From CAWJHE01 sp964614855 (GTDB lineage Bacteria > Chloroflexota > Anaerolineae > Anaerolineales > UBA4823), in the NCBI GenBank assembly GCA_964614855.1, contig CAZTMX010000002.1, positions 1 through 51,320 of the forward strand: 51,320 nt of DNA, written 5' to 3'. The translations under genes and the position numbers were made by a program. Positions 24,151 through 32,564 of the stretch are shown piece by piece; the first letter of the stretch is position 1; each line of letters begins with the position of its first letter. The notes beneath the pieces were generated by a model. That model had not been told where the DNA came from and did not search any database. It saw nothing but the letters and a program-made list of their open reading frames with translations.

Positions 24151-25422
24151 ATGAAAGTCATCGAATTAGAAAACGCTTCACTTAGTGCTTTACGTCAGAT
24201 GGCGCGGGACTTAGATGTCCAGAACGCAACCCGTATGAAGAAGGAAGACCTGATCTTGCGTATCCAGCAGGTCGAAGCAGAAAGGCAAGGTCTGGAATTG
24301 CGCGGCGGTATCCTGGAGATCATGAGCGAAGGCATCGGCTTTTTACGCTCAGGCCATTACCAACCAGGGCCGTATGACGTCTATGTCTCGCAATCCCAAA
24401 TCCGCCGCTATAATCTGCGCAACGGTGATTTGATCATCGGACACGTGCGCCCACCGCGCGAAAGCGAGCGCCATTACGGCCTTTTAAAGGTCGAGACAGT
24501 TAATGGCCTCGAGGCCGAAGACGCCAAGCGCCGCCCGACATTTGAATCGCTGACGCCTATCTTCCCGGATACGCGCTTCGATCTGGAGCTGGACCGGCAT
24601 ACGATGGCGACACGCCTGATCAACCTGGTCACACCCATCGGGCGCGGCCAGCGCGGGCTGATCGTTTCTCCCCCAAAAGCGGGCAAGACGACCATTTTGA
24701 AGCAAATTGCGAATTCGATTTCTACAAAGTATCCGGAAGTGCACCTGATGGTGGCCTTGATCGGCGAGCGCCCGGAAGAAGTAACCGATATGGACCGCTC
24801 GGTGGATGCCGAGGTGATTTCATCGACATTCGATGAGCCGGTAAGCTCGCATGTGCGCGTGGCGGAAATGGCGTTGGAACGCGCCAAGCGCCTGGTAGAG
24901 ATCAACCGGGATGTGGTGATCTTAATGGACTCGATCACCCGCCTGGCGCGCGCTTATAACCTGGTGGTTACTCCCTCTGGACGCACCCTCTCAGGCGGTA
25001 TCGATCCATCCGCATTGTACCCGCCCAAGCGTTTCTTTGGCGCGGCGCGTAATATTGAGGAAGGCGGTTCCTTGACCATCGTCGCCACCTGCCTGGTGGA
25101 TACCGGCTCGCGCATGGATGACGTGGTATACGAGGAATTCAAGGGTACTGGCAATATGGAATTGCATCTTTCTCGCCGCCTGCAGGAACGGCGTGTGTTC
25201 CCGGCAATTGACATTGAACGATCGTCAACACGCCGTGAGGAACTGTTATTAGGACCCGATATCACCCCGCGCGTTTGGACGATGCGGCGCATGTATGATC
25301 AGATGGTTACCGCGCCACCGCACGGAGCGGGCCTGGACCCGTCCACGGCGACAGAAGCGATTCTCCAGCGTCTGGGACGCACGAATTCCAACCAGGAATT
25401 TTTGGAAACACTGACAGACTGA
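24151..25422 (+). CDS. rho: Transcription termination factor Rho
   Basis: 423 residues, the common length of Rho without extra N-terminal insertions. The RhoN helical domain (about 1-45) is followed by the RNA-binding cold-shock domain with GILEIMSEGIGFLRS and the QIRRYNLRNGD block. The RecA-like ATPase core contains the P-loop SPPKAGKTTILKQIA and the Walker B region RDVVILMDSITRLARAYN. It continues with GGIDPSALYPPKRFFGAARNIEEGGSLT (Q/R-loop region). The hexameric helicase terminates transcription at unstructured RNA. The gene has its own promoter after a structured leader, which suggests autoregulation. Confidence 0.97.
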   Translation: MKVIELENASLSALRQMARDLDVQNATRMKKEDLILRIQQVEAERQGLELRGGILEIMSEGIGFLRSGHYQPGPYDVYVSQSQIRRYNLRNGDLIIGHVRPPRESERHYGLLKVETVNGLEAEDAKRRPTFESLTPIFPDTRFDLELDRHTMATRLINLVTPIGRGQRGLIVSPPKAGKTTILKQIANSISTKYPEVHLMVALIGERPEEVTDMDRSVDAEVISSTFDEPVSSHVRVAEMALERAKRLVEINRDVVILMDSITRLARAYNLVVTPSGRTLSGGIDPSALYPPKRFFGAARNIEEGGSLTIVATCLVDTGSRMDDVVYEEFKGTGNMELHLSRRLQERRVFPAIDIERSSTRREELLLGPDITPRVWTMRRMYDQMVTAPPHGAGLDPSTATEAILQRLGRTNSNQEFLETLTD

Positions 25423-25505
25423 CAGATAACCAGCCCTGGCAAGATTCGCACGATGGGCTTACCTGTATAGATAATTGAGTATCGATTGATTTGGAGGATG
25501 AAGAA

Positions 25506-25688
25506 ATGGCAAAAAACGAGCAAGAACCTGAAACCCAAGTAATGGCAGAGACTGAGAACTATATTGCCTGGCAGGCAGATGAACCCGATGGTGAAACCAC
25601 TTACCATTTGGAGCTGAACAACGTCACCCTGCACTTTTTCCGCGAGGAATGGGATGAGTTTCTAAAGCTTGTAGCTGAATTGAAATAA
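25506..25688 (+). CDS. Small acidic protein, function unknown
   Basis: 60 residues, strongly acidic. The N-terminus is probably disordered (KNEQEPETQVMAETE); the rest alternates beta-like segments (YIAWQADE, TTYHLELNNVTLHFF) and a C-terminal amphipathic helix (REEWDEFLKLVAEL). GGAGG 8 nt before the ATG and a perfect terminator downstream show it is a real gene rather than a chance frame. It follows rho by 83 nt and could be cotranscribed. I recognise no family. Confidence 0.7.
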   Translation: MAKNEQEPETQVMAETENYIAWQADEPDGETTYHLELNNVTLHFFREEWDEFLKLVAELK

Positions 25689-25710
25689 GGCTGCGGCAGT
25701 TTTATTCAAT

Positions 25711-25750
25711 AAACGGTCTGGATGGTACTCAAATCCAGGCCGTTTTATTG
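25711..25750. terminator. Terminator between the small acidic gene and the transglycosylase gene
   Basis: AAACGGTCTGGAT (25711-25723) pairs with ATCCAGGCCGTTT (25733-25745) with one G-U pair and a 9-nt loop, followed by a T-rich tail. The stop codon of the converging minus-strand gene (25745-25747) lies at the end of the stem, so it may serve both genes. Confidence 0.85.
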
Positions 25751-27343
25751 TTCGTGCGTGATCTTCTCTACATAAGGGATCACACCGCGGCAGGGATCGG
25801 TGAAGTAGTCCAGCGCATTTTCCCAGGTGAGCTTGCCTGTATTCAACCAGGATTGGTGGATGGCGTAGGATACGCACCCCGGTCCGGCGTGGTAATTGGC
25901 CAGGGTAAAGCGCCACAGATCTTCGTAGGTAGCGATAGCGCCGGGGCTCATTTCTGTGGCTGTGAAAACCGTGCGGCTGACCTGGGCACAGTTTGCCTGC
26001 AGTGTGTTGGCAAACAGGGACACGGAGTAATTGGTGCTGCTCAAATCGATGCCCGTATCACAATCCGGGCAGTCTACCCGGGCCTGGACAGCCAGAGCGC
26101 CTCTCAGGGTGGCCCGGCTTTCTTCACTCAATTTCAAGTAACCGCCAGCGCAGGCAGATTCCGCCAGGACCAGGGGGCAAAACTGGGTGTAGAATTCCGG
26201 CTGCCAGATAAATATCGAATCGACGCCGTGGTCGGTGATCTGGCCTAGGCCGAATTCATAGGGCACGCGGAAGATCCCGGGCCAGAACTGGCTTTCCTGG
26301 GCAAATAGATTCTTCATCAGTTGGGCAGGGATGCCGGTGGCGCGGGCTACATCGACAATGCGGGCGTCAAACTGGTTCTGCCATATTTCTACCAACGGGC
26401 GGGCAATTTCCAGACCGCAGGCATCGGCATAGCCGTTAGGCAGCAGCCCGCCGCCCAGGCAGGCGCTGGCGTCCACCGCGCCCTGGAAAATCAAACGCCC
26501 GGCCAGGTAGTAATACGGCTCTTCCGAGGCTAAAAGCACCGGTTGGTCGGGTGTTTTCAACCAGTCCGGTGGTCCGCCCAGCGGGGGAAAAGCATCCCAG
26601 ATGCGGGCGCAGGTAGCCAGCGGCGCTCCTTGCCACTGCGAGCTGATGACATCCACAAACCAGCCGCTCTGAGATGGCACAGCTGTCATACCCGTATCGA
26701 TCACTCGCACCTGCGCTGTGAAAATCTGGCTGGCATCGCCGTAACTGGAATTCGCCCAAAACTCAATGCGGTTGCCCAGCAGGGGGGTGGCTTTCAAGGG
26801 GAGTTTGCAGACATCACCCAGGCAGAAGAAGGGCTCTCCATCAAATAGACCCTGGATAGCGGTAATTTGCTCACCCGGCAGAGGCTCTTCGCCCGTGAGC
26901 ACGAGGCTGGGGATTTGCTGCCAGCGGTTCTCGGGTGGTTGAGGGGTGCAGCCCTCCAGCGATACCCAGATCATGGGCATCGGCAGCTCAACAATGACTT
27001 CTTTTTCCTTTGCCTCAGTGGAAATCAGGTGGATGTACACGCCGGGGCAGTTGATCCCGGTCTGGCAGGACGGGGTGCCCTTCCAGATTTCTGCTAAGTC
27101 GGTACCGCAGGCTTGAGCGACCTCAGTAATGGTCGGCACACCTTCGTGATCTACCAGCACCTGGCAGAGATAACTGCTGGTGGACCAATCCAGCAACCAC
27201 CATTCATATTCAACATAAGGCACGGTAAAGGTGGTAAAGCGCGTTGAATCACCGGCGGCAGATGCATTTTCTGCCTGGAGGATTGCTCCAATCAGCAAGG
27301 AGAGCAAACAGGCTACTCGTAAGGCCTTTGAAACCCAGGACAT
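25745..27343 (-). CDS. Secreted lytic transglycosylase-like protein (SLT-type domain)
   Basis: 532 residues. A signal peptide covers about residues 1-29 (RVACLLSLLIGAILQAENASA). A long N-terminal extracellular region with several Cys residues (about 30-310) is unfamiliar. The C-terminal part (from about 320) resembles a lysozyme-like transglycosylase: ARATGIPAQLMKNLFAQESQFWPG contains the catalytic-type Glu in the E-S-x-F/W setting, followed by EFGLGQIT and, later, FTLANYHAGPGCV with the AxYNAGPG-like motif. It would cleave peptidoglycan or a related glycan outside the cell. It converges with the small acidic gene upstream on the map and has no clear ribosome site. Confidence 0.78.
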   Translation of the reverse strand: MSWVSKALRVACLLSLLIGAILQAENASAAGDSTRFTTFTVPYVEYEWWLLDWSTSSYLCQVLVDHEGVPTITEVAQACGTDLAEIWKGTPSCQTGINCPGVYIHLISTEAKEKEVIVELPMPMIWVSLEGCTPQPPENRWQQIPSLVLTGEEPLPGEQITAIQGLFDGEPFFCLGDVCKLPLKATPLLGNRIEFWANSSYGDASQIFTAQVRVIDTGMTAVPSQSGWFVDVISSQWQGAPLATCARIWDAFPPLGGPPDWLKTPDQPVLLASEEPYYYLAGRLIFQGAVDASACLGGGLLPNGYADACGLEIARPLVEIWQNQFDARIVDVARATGIPAQLMKNLFAQESQFWPGIFRVPYEFGLGQITDHGVDSIFIWQPEFYTQFCPLVLAESACAGGYLKLSEESRATLRGALAVQARVDCPDCDTGIDLSSTNYSVSLFANTLQANCAQVSRTVFTATEMSPGAIATYEDLWRFTLANYHAGPGCVSYAIHQSWLNTGKLTWENALDYFTDPCRGVIPYVEKITHEQ

Positions 27344-27605
27344 GAGTTACGTTCTACGGTCCCATCTTTGTGTAGTTTCCTTAAATTAAACGATCGAAAG
27401 TATCAGCGCCTCTCCTATCATCGTGATTATCTTGCTTCCCCTTGCTGCCCATGATACACTCGTGTTAGCCCATCAGCCAGGATGCGCAGCATGTGGTTTA
27501 AATCGTAATTATACAGCATCTTAGGTTAAATCCGTGTAACCTGTGTTGCGTTATCCTACAGGTTCATGCAACTTCAATATAATACTTATGATTGGAAGGT
27601 GAATT

Positions 27606-30431
27606 ATGCCGCCCACTTTATATCTTATCGACGGTCATGCACTGGCTTACCGCACCTATTTTGCTTTGACAGCTGGGGGCAGTACGGGTTTTACCACCCG
27701 CAGCGGCGAGCCGACAGCAGGCGTCTACGGTTTTACCAGCGTTTTGCTGCGCCTGATGGAGCAAGAAAAACCGGATTACCTGGCTGTAGCTTTTGATGTC
27801 GGGAAGACGTTTCGGGATGAGATGTTTGCCGATTACAAAGGGACGCGGGCGAAAATGCCGGATGATCTGCGCACTCAGATGGAAAGGATCCGCCAACTGG
27901 TAGATGCCTTCAATATCCCGCGCCTGGAGATGGAAGGCTACGAAGCAGACGATGTGTTGGGCAGCGTTGCCAAAGCTGCGGTGCGCGCTGGCCTGGGTGT
28001 TAAGATCATCACCGGCGATCGGGATCTGCTGCAGCTTGTCACCCCGCGGATTATCGTCAGCCTGCCGGGGAAGAGCCTGTCGGATTCCAGGGACTTCTTG
28101 CCAAATGATGTGATGGAAAACTTGGGAGTGAGGCCGGACCAGGTTGTGGATTACAAAGCCCTGGTAGGAGACAAATCGGACAATATCCCGGGGGTGGCGG
28201 GGGTTGGCGAGAAGACAGCCGTGTCCCTGCTCAAGAGCTATGATACGCTGGACAACATTTACGAGCATCTGGATGAACTGGCTGCCGGGGTGCGCAAGAA
28301 ACTGGAATCCGGAAAGGATGCGGCATGGTTGAGCCGCTCGCTGGCGCAAATTGTTACCGACCTGGAAATCCCGCTGGATCTGGAACAGGCGCGCCCGCAC
28401 CAGTTTGCTCCTGATGTGATCGAAGGTCTCTTTCGTGAGCTCGAATTCCGCTCGCTGATGGCGCGCCTGGTGGCTTTGGAAGCAGCGTATGGAAAATCGC
28501 GCACACCGGCTGGTGGGCAGCTGTCTATGTTTGGTAACAGCCTGCCAGCTTCAAGCACGAAAGCCCAGCCTGCTATCCTGCCTCTACAAGAAAAAGCGGC
28601 GCAAGACAGCCGTTTTGTCCTGGTGGATACAGTGCAGAAACTGGGGGACCTGGCACAGCGCCTGGAAAAAGCAGCCGTGATTTCTTTCGACACCGAGACC
28701 ACCTCCACCGACCAGATGCAGGCGGATCTGGTGGGTATCTCCCTGGCAGTGGAGCCGGAGCTGGGCTATTACATCCCGCTGGGGCATACGCTTGAAACGG
28801 GAGCGCAGCTGGGGGTAAAACAAGTGATCGATGTCCTCAGGAAATCTTTGACCGATCCTGACATCCCGAAGGTGGGTCACAATGTGAAATATGATTATGT
28901 GATCCTGGCGCGCTATGGGTTAAAGGTCTCACCTTTGAGTTTTGATACCATGATCGCTGAATGGTTAACCAACCCGGCTTCGCGCAACCTGGGGTTAAAG
29001 AACCTGGCCTGGGTGCGCCAGAATATCCAGATGACGCATATCGAAGAATTGATCGGTAAGGGTAAAAAGCAAATCAGCATGGCGCAGGTGCCGGTGGAGC
29101 AGGCTGCGCCTTATGCGGCGGCTGATGCCGAAGTGGTGCTGCGTTTGATCCCTGAATTAAGGCAGGAGCTGCGAGAGAAGAACGCCCAAACCCTGCTGAC
29201 CGAGATGGAGATGCCGCTGGTGCCGGTGCTGGCAGAGATGGAAATGCAGGGTGTGGCCCTGGATAAGGTTTTTTTGGCAGAGATGTCGGCTGAGCTGAGC
29301 CAGCGGTTGTCTCAAATCGAAGAGCAGGTGTACTCGGCAGTAGGCACACCCATCAACCTGAATTCTCCGCAGCAGCTTTCAGAAGCTTTGTTTGTGCGCC
29401 TGAAGCTGGAGCCGCCGGACCGCACGCAAAAAACTGCCAGCGGGTTTTATTCAACTTCAGCCGATGTGCTGGAGGCGATGCGTGGGGCGCATCCGGTGGT
29501 TGACCTTGTGCTTGAATATCGCGAGCTTTCAAAGCTGCGCTCCACCTACCTGGAAGCGCTGCCGCAACAAGTGAACCCGGTTACCGGCAGGGTGCATACC
29601 TCCTACAGCCAGACTGGTGCTGTGACAGGCAGGCTGGCTTCCTCCGACCCCAACCTGCAGAATATCCCCATCCGCACCGAGCTAGGACGAAAAGTGCGCA
29701 ATGCCTTCGTGGCAGGGGAGGGCAACAGCCTGCTATCGGTGGATTATTCCCAAATCGAGCTGCGTATCGTGGCACACATGGCGCAAGACCGGGCGATGAT
29801 TGCGGCCTTCCGGGCGGGGCAGGACATCCACGCAGCCACTGCAGCAGCTGTTTACGGCGTGCCGATATCATCGGTAGATAAGAGCATGCGACGTAGAGCC
29901 AAAGGCATCAATTTCGGTTTGATTTACGGTATGAGCGCATTTGGCTTAACCCGCCAGACAGACCTGACCCTGGGGGAAGCAGAGGATTTTGTGCAGGCTT
30001 ACTTCAAACAATTTCCTGGGGTAAAACAGTACCTGGACGGTATCCGCACCCTGGCAGCCCAACAGGGGTATGTGGAGACGCTGCTGGGACGCAGGCGCTA
30101 CTTCCCGGGTTTGGCGGAGCAATCCAACCGCAACACCCGCATGCGTGAGGAGCGCGAGGCGATCAATGCCCCCATACAGGGGACTGCAGCAGATATTATG
30201 AAGATTGCCATGCTGCATGTGAGCCAGGCTTTGATAGATGCCGGGCTTGAGGCAAAGATCATCTTGCAGGTCCATGATGAGCTGGTGTTGGAATGCCCGG
30301 CGGATCAGGTGAAAAAAACCGCACAGGTGGTGCAGCAAACCATGGAAGCGGCATACACCCTGGATGTACCGCTGCTCACCGAAGCCCGTTACGGCCCGAA
30401 TTGGGGACAGTTAACCGTGCTGGAGAGTTAA
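27606..30431 (+). CDS. polA: DNA polymerase I
   Basis: 941 residues with all three domains. The 5'-3' flap exonuclease (about 1-290) begins LYLIDGHALAYRTYFAL and includes MEGYEADDVLGSVA and VGDKSDNIPGVAGVGEKTA. The 3'-5' proofreading domain (about 330-520) is intact, with the Exo I motif ISFDTETTSTD and KVGHNVKYDY. The polymerase domain (about 540-941) shows motif A (LLSVDYSQIELRI), motif B (RRRAKGINFGLIYGMSAFGL) and motif C (QVHDELVLE). It fills gaps and removes primers in replication and repair. GGAAGGTG precedes the ATG, and TATAAT lies at 27578-27583. It ends 7 nt from a converging gene. Confidence 0.97.
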   Translation: MPPTLYLIDGHALAYRTYFALTAGGSTGFTTRSGEPTAGVYGFTSVLLRLMEQEKPDYLAVAFDVGKTFRDEMFADYKGTRAKMPDDLRTQMERIRQLVDAFNIPRLEMEGYEADDVLGSVAKAAVRAGLGVKIITGDRDLLQLVTPRIIVSLPGKSLSDSRDFLPNDVMENLGVRPDQVVDYKALVGDKSDNIPGVAGVGEKTAVSLLKSYDTLDNIYEHLDELAAGVRKKLESGKDAAWLSRSLAQIVTDLEIPLDLEQARPHQFAPDVIEGLFRELEFRSLMARLVALEAAYGKSRTPAGGQLSMFGNSLPASSTKAQPAILPLQEKAAQDSRFVLVDTVQKLGDLAQRLEKAAVISFDTETTSTDQMQADLVGISLAVEPELGYYIPLGHTLETGAQLGVKQVIDVLRKSLTDPDIPKVGHNVKYDYVILARYGLKVSPLSFDTMIAEWLTNPASRNLGLKNLAWVRQNIQMTHIEELIGKGKKQISMAQVPVEQAAPYAAADAEVVLRLIPELRQELREKNAQTLLTEMEMPLVPVLAEMEMQGVALDKVFLAEMSAELSQRLSQIEEQVYSAVGTPINLNSPQQLSEALFVRLKLEPPDRTQKTASGFYSTSADVLEAMRGAHPVVDLVLEYRELSKLRSTYLEALPQQVNPVTGRVHTSYSQTGAVTGRLASSDPNLQNIPIRTELGRKVRNAFVAGEGNSLLSVDYSQIELRIVAHMAQDRAMIAAFRAGQDIHAATAAAVYGVPISSVDKSMRRRAKGINFGLIYGMSAFGLTRQTDLTLGEAEDFVQAYFKQFPGVKQYLDGIRTLAAQQGYVETLLGRRRYFPGLAEQSNRNTRMREEREAINAPIQGTAADIMKIAMLHVSQALIDAGLEAKIILQVHDELVLECPADQVKKTAQVVQQTMEAAYTLDVPLLTEARYGPNWGQLTVLES

Positions 30432-30438
30432 ATCGCAG

Positions 30439-31407
30439 CTACCACCACAGGTGGAAAGAGGTGTTGGTCTCCGCGTGAAGCCCTTCGTGGGATACTTCTA
30501 CCTTGATTTGAAACAGGCCCACCTGGGCTGAGCTAAATGGGAAAGAAAACTGGGTAAAACCATCCTGGTTTGTCAGCCTGGTGACAATATAGCGCGCCTG
30601 CTCGCCATCCGGCATTTGCACAATCACCACTGTCTGGGCCCCGGCAACAGGCAGCCCGCGTTGGTCGCTGACATGGATGTAGATGGTTTGGCGCCCTTCT
30701 CGCTGTGTGACCCCCTGGTGCGGCGATGCCTGGGCCGAAAGTTCAGTAACGCCTGCCTTTACGCTTTCACCTTCCCCGGTTTGTGGCTCAAGCCGTGCAG
30801 GGTCTTCCTTGTTCGCGTAAAAGTACTCAACCCCCAGGTCTGCCACTTCAATCGATCCATTGGGGGGAAGGGCTGGGTTCCAGATCAGCCTGGCGTGGGT
30901 AAAGTATTGGACAAAATATTTATCCAGGGTGACGGCTTCGGATACCGGCGGTCCAAAGGTGTTTCCAGCGCCGTTTGCCAGGTAATAAGTTAAAAAAGCA
31001 TTGCAGACACGCAGGTTTGTTTCTAAAGATATGCGGCAGTTGGCAGAGTTGTTGATGTAGGCAGCCGGTGCCGCTTTTGTGCGGTCGGTTTCGTAAAGGA
31101 TTTCCCCCAGCGGAGTAAGGTGGATGGTGTTGCCATCCTTGGCGTAAGGATCATACTCAAAGCGCGCTTTCTCAAAGTACTGCACCAATCCGTGTGTGTC
31201 CAGATCTGTAAAGGCATCGGTGATGGGCTCGCCGTAGATTTCCTGCGGGTTTGGGATGCGCAAATAAAACTCCAGGAAAGGGCCGCGGATGGCATGACCG
31301 GTGGCTTTTGAATAAATGGCGTTAGGCGATTTTGCCACGGCCTTCTCGGCACCCAGAGCACCTGCCAGGGTAAGCAGAATGAGCAGTGAAAACAGGCGGG
31401 TTTTCAT
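30439..31407 (-). CDS. Secreted protein with an internal duplication, function unknown
   Basis: 322 residues from the ATG at 31407; a TTG 18 nt upstream is an alternative. A signal peptide covers about residues 1-25 (LFSLLILLTLAGALGAEKAVA). Two copies of a roughly 65-residue unit follow (about 40-105 and 125-195). Both share F-x-x-x-Y-L...YG/FG-x-P-(I/V)-(T/S)-(D/E)-A, then VQYF-x-x-A-R, then N/G-x-I...LG-x-x-(F/Y). The C-terminal about 100 residues look like an Ig-like/Big domain (YIHVSDQRGLPVAGAQTVVIV). The repeat unit is common in surface proteins of this phylum as I remember them, with no known activity. A TATAAT box ends 7 nt before the ATG. Confidence 0.65.
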   Translation of the reverse strand: MKTRLFSLLILLTLAGALGAEKAVAKSPNAIYSKATGHAIRGPFLEFYLRIPNPQEIYGEPITDAFTDLDTHGLVQYFEKARFEYDPYAKDGNTIHLTPLGEILYETDRTKAAPAAYINNSANCRISLETNLRVCNAFLTYYLANGAGNTFGPPVSEAVTLDKYFVQYFTHARLIWNPALPPNGSIEVADLGVEYFYANKEDPARLEPQTGEGESVKAGVTELSAQASPHQGVTQREGRQTIYIHVSDQRGLPVAGAQTVVIVQMPDGEQARYIVTRLTNQDGFTQFSFPFSSAQVGLFQIKVEVSHEGLHAETNTSFHLWW

Positions 31408-31414
31408 ATGGAGT

Positions 31415-31420
31415 ATTATA
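31415..31420 (-). promoter_or_regulatory. -10 box before the duplicated-domain gene
   Basis: TATAAT on the minus strand, 7 nt before the ATG at 31407, without a recognisable -35 box or ribosome site between. It fits the leaderless arrangement seen at several other genes here. Confidence 0.3.
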
Positions 31421-31477
31421 TCCAAGCTAGGCCGGTTTTCATAGAAGCAAGCTGTAAACCTGTTGTCTTCAAATGGA

Positions 31478-32542
31478 TTATGTTTTCCGTTTCAATATAT
31501 TCCCAAGGATGATGAGAAAAGTGCCCACTGAGACAAACCCGGCGATAATAATGAGAACCGGGTCGTAATGCCTGGCTGGCGTGGATTTTTGCGCGGCTGC
31601 ACGTTCAAGGTCAATTTCAGCCTCTGCCGTGAGGGAGGCTGGATCTGGCGCGGCTGGGGTAGCCGTAAGCACAGGCGGGTTGGTTGCCGTGGGGGTTTCT
31701 GGCGCTTTTGTCTCGCTGGGGATAGGGCTGGGTGTGACACTTGCCGGCCGGATGAGGATTTGTTCGCCCGGGAAGATCAAGGTGGTGTCGGTAAAATTGT
31801 TGAGTTCCATGATCTCTGGCAAAGCGACATCATACAGGGCAGAGATCACCCACAGCGTCTGGCCGCTGGCTACAGTGTGCGTCACAGAACCGTCGGCAGC
31901 TGCTGTGGCGGTGATCAACGGCTGGTAAGGGATGGCTGTGGGGCCTGTGGAACCGCTTGAACTAGAGGTTGTCCCAGTGGTTGTTGAGCCGGTTCCCGCA
32001 GCTCCGGCGACATAGCCCACGTCGAGAGTGAAGTACACGCTGTCACCGGAGGTAGCCACCCCTGCGCCGACATCGGTGTAACTTCCCCCCAGCATGGTGT
32101 TTAGATGCAGGCTGTCGCCCTGCCACATTTGCACAGCCACCTGGTAAGTCATGCTGGTGCCGCCGGCAATGTTTTCGCTGACATACACGGTTGCACCGCC
32201 GCCGTAACCCGCAGCAATTGCCCTGCTTTTAGCTGTCGAACCACCTGATCCGGTGTGGGTGATGGTGCCGATGGAAGCCTGGTATTCGGAATGGGCCTGG
32301 GCAGCCGCCATCAATGCGCCGTTTATTTCATACGCAGGCAACCCGTTCGCCTGGCGCAGCTGATTAACAGCCGCGATCAGGTCATAGGCGCTGCCTGCCT
32401 TTGCCTGGCTGGGTGTGGTGCCCGCGCGCAATGACACCAGCATCACGATTATCAATATATATACCAGTCGAGGTGTGCGTGGGAACAGCAGGGGCTTTTT
32501 ACCTGGATAAAAGACGGCAGGAAGCTGGAAGGACCGCTTCAT
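31478..32542 (-). CDS. Membrane-anchored CAP/SCP domain protein with LysM
   Basis: 354 residues from the ATG at 32542; an in-frame ATG at 32554 is equally possible since neither has a clear ribosome site. A signal or anchor helix lies near 27-42 (RLVYILIIVMLVSL). The CAP (SCP/PR1) domain follows (about 55-190): LIAAVNQLRQANGLPAYEING, AAAQAHSEYQA with its His, SENIAGGTS and LGGSYTDVGAGVA. A LysM repeat (about 220-265, SGQTLWVISALYDVALPEIMELNNF) would bind peptidoglycan-like glycan. A Pro/Thr/Ala linker and a C-terminal membrane helix (PVLIIIAGFVSVGTFLIIL) end the protein. It appears fixed to the membrane and projecting into the wall. It starts 22 nt after polX. Confidence 0.8.
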   Translation of the reverse strand: MKRSFQLPAVFYPGKKPLLFPRTPRLVYILIIVMLVSLRAGTTPSQAKAGSAYDLIAAVNQLRQANGLPAYEINGALMAAAQAHSEYQASIGTITHTGSGGSTAKSRAIAAGYGGGATVYVSENIAGGTSMTYQVAVQMWQGDSLHLNTMLGGSYTDVGAGVATSGDSVYFTLDVGYVAGAAGTGSTTTGTTSSSSGSTGPTAIPYQPLITATAAADGSVTHTVASGQTLWVISALYDVALPEIMELNNFTDTTLIFPGEQILIRPASVTPSPIPSETKAPETPTATNPPVLTATPAAPDPASLTAEAEIDLERAAAQKSTPARHYDPVLIIIAGFVSVGTFLIILGNILKRKT

Positions 32543-32564
32543 GGTTTGTATCATAACACAGGTT

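Noticed and set aside
27344..27605. Small RNA or tRNA in the gap before polA
   Set aside because: Only a short AGGTTA/TAACCT dyad near 27522-27541 and the polA TATAAT are visible. No cloverleaf or terminator is apparent.
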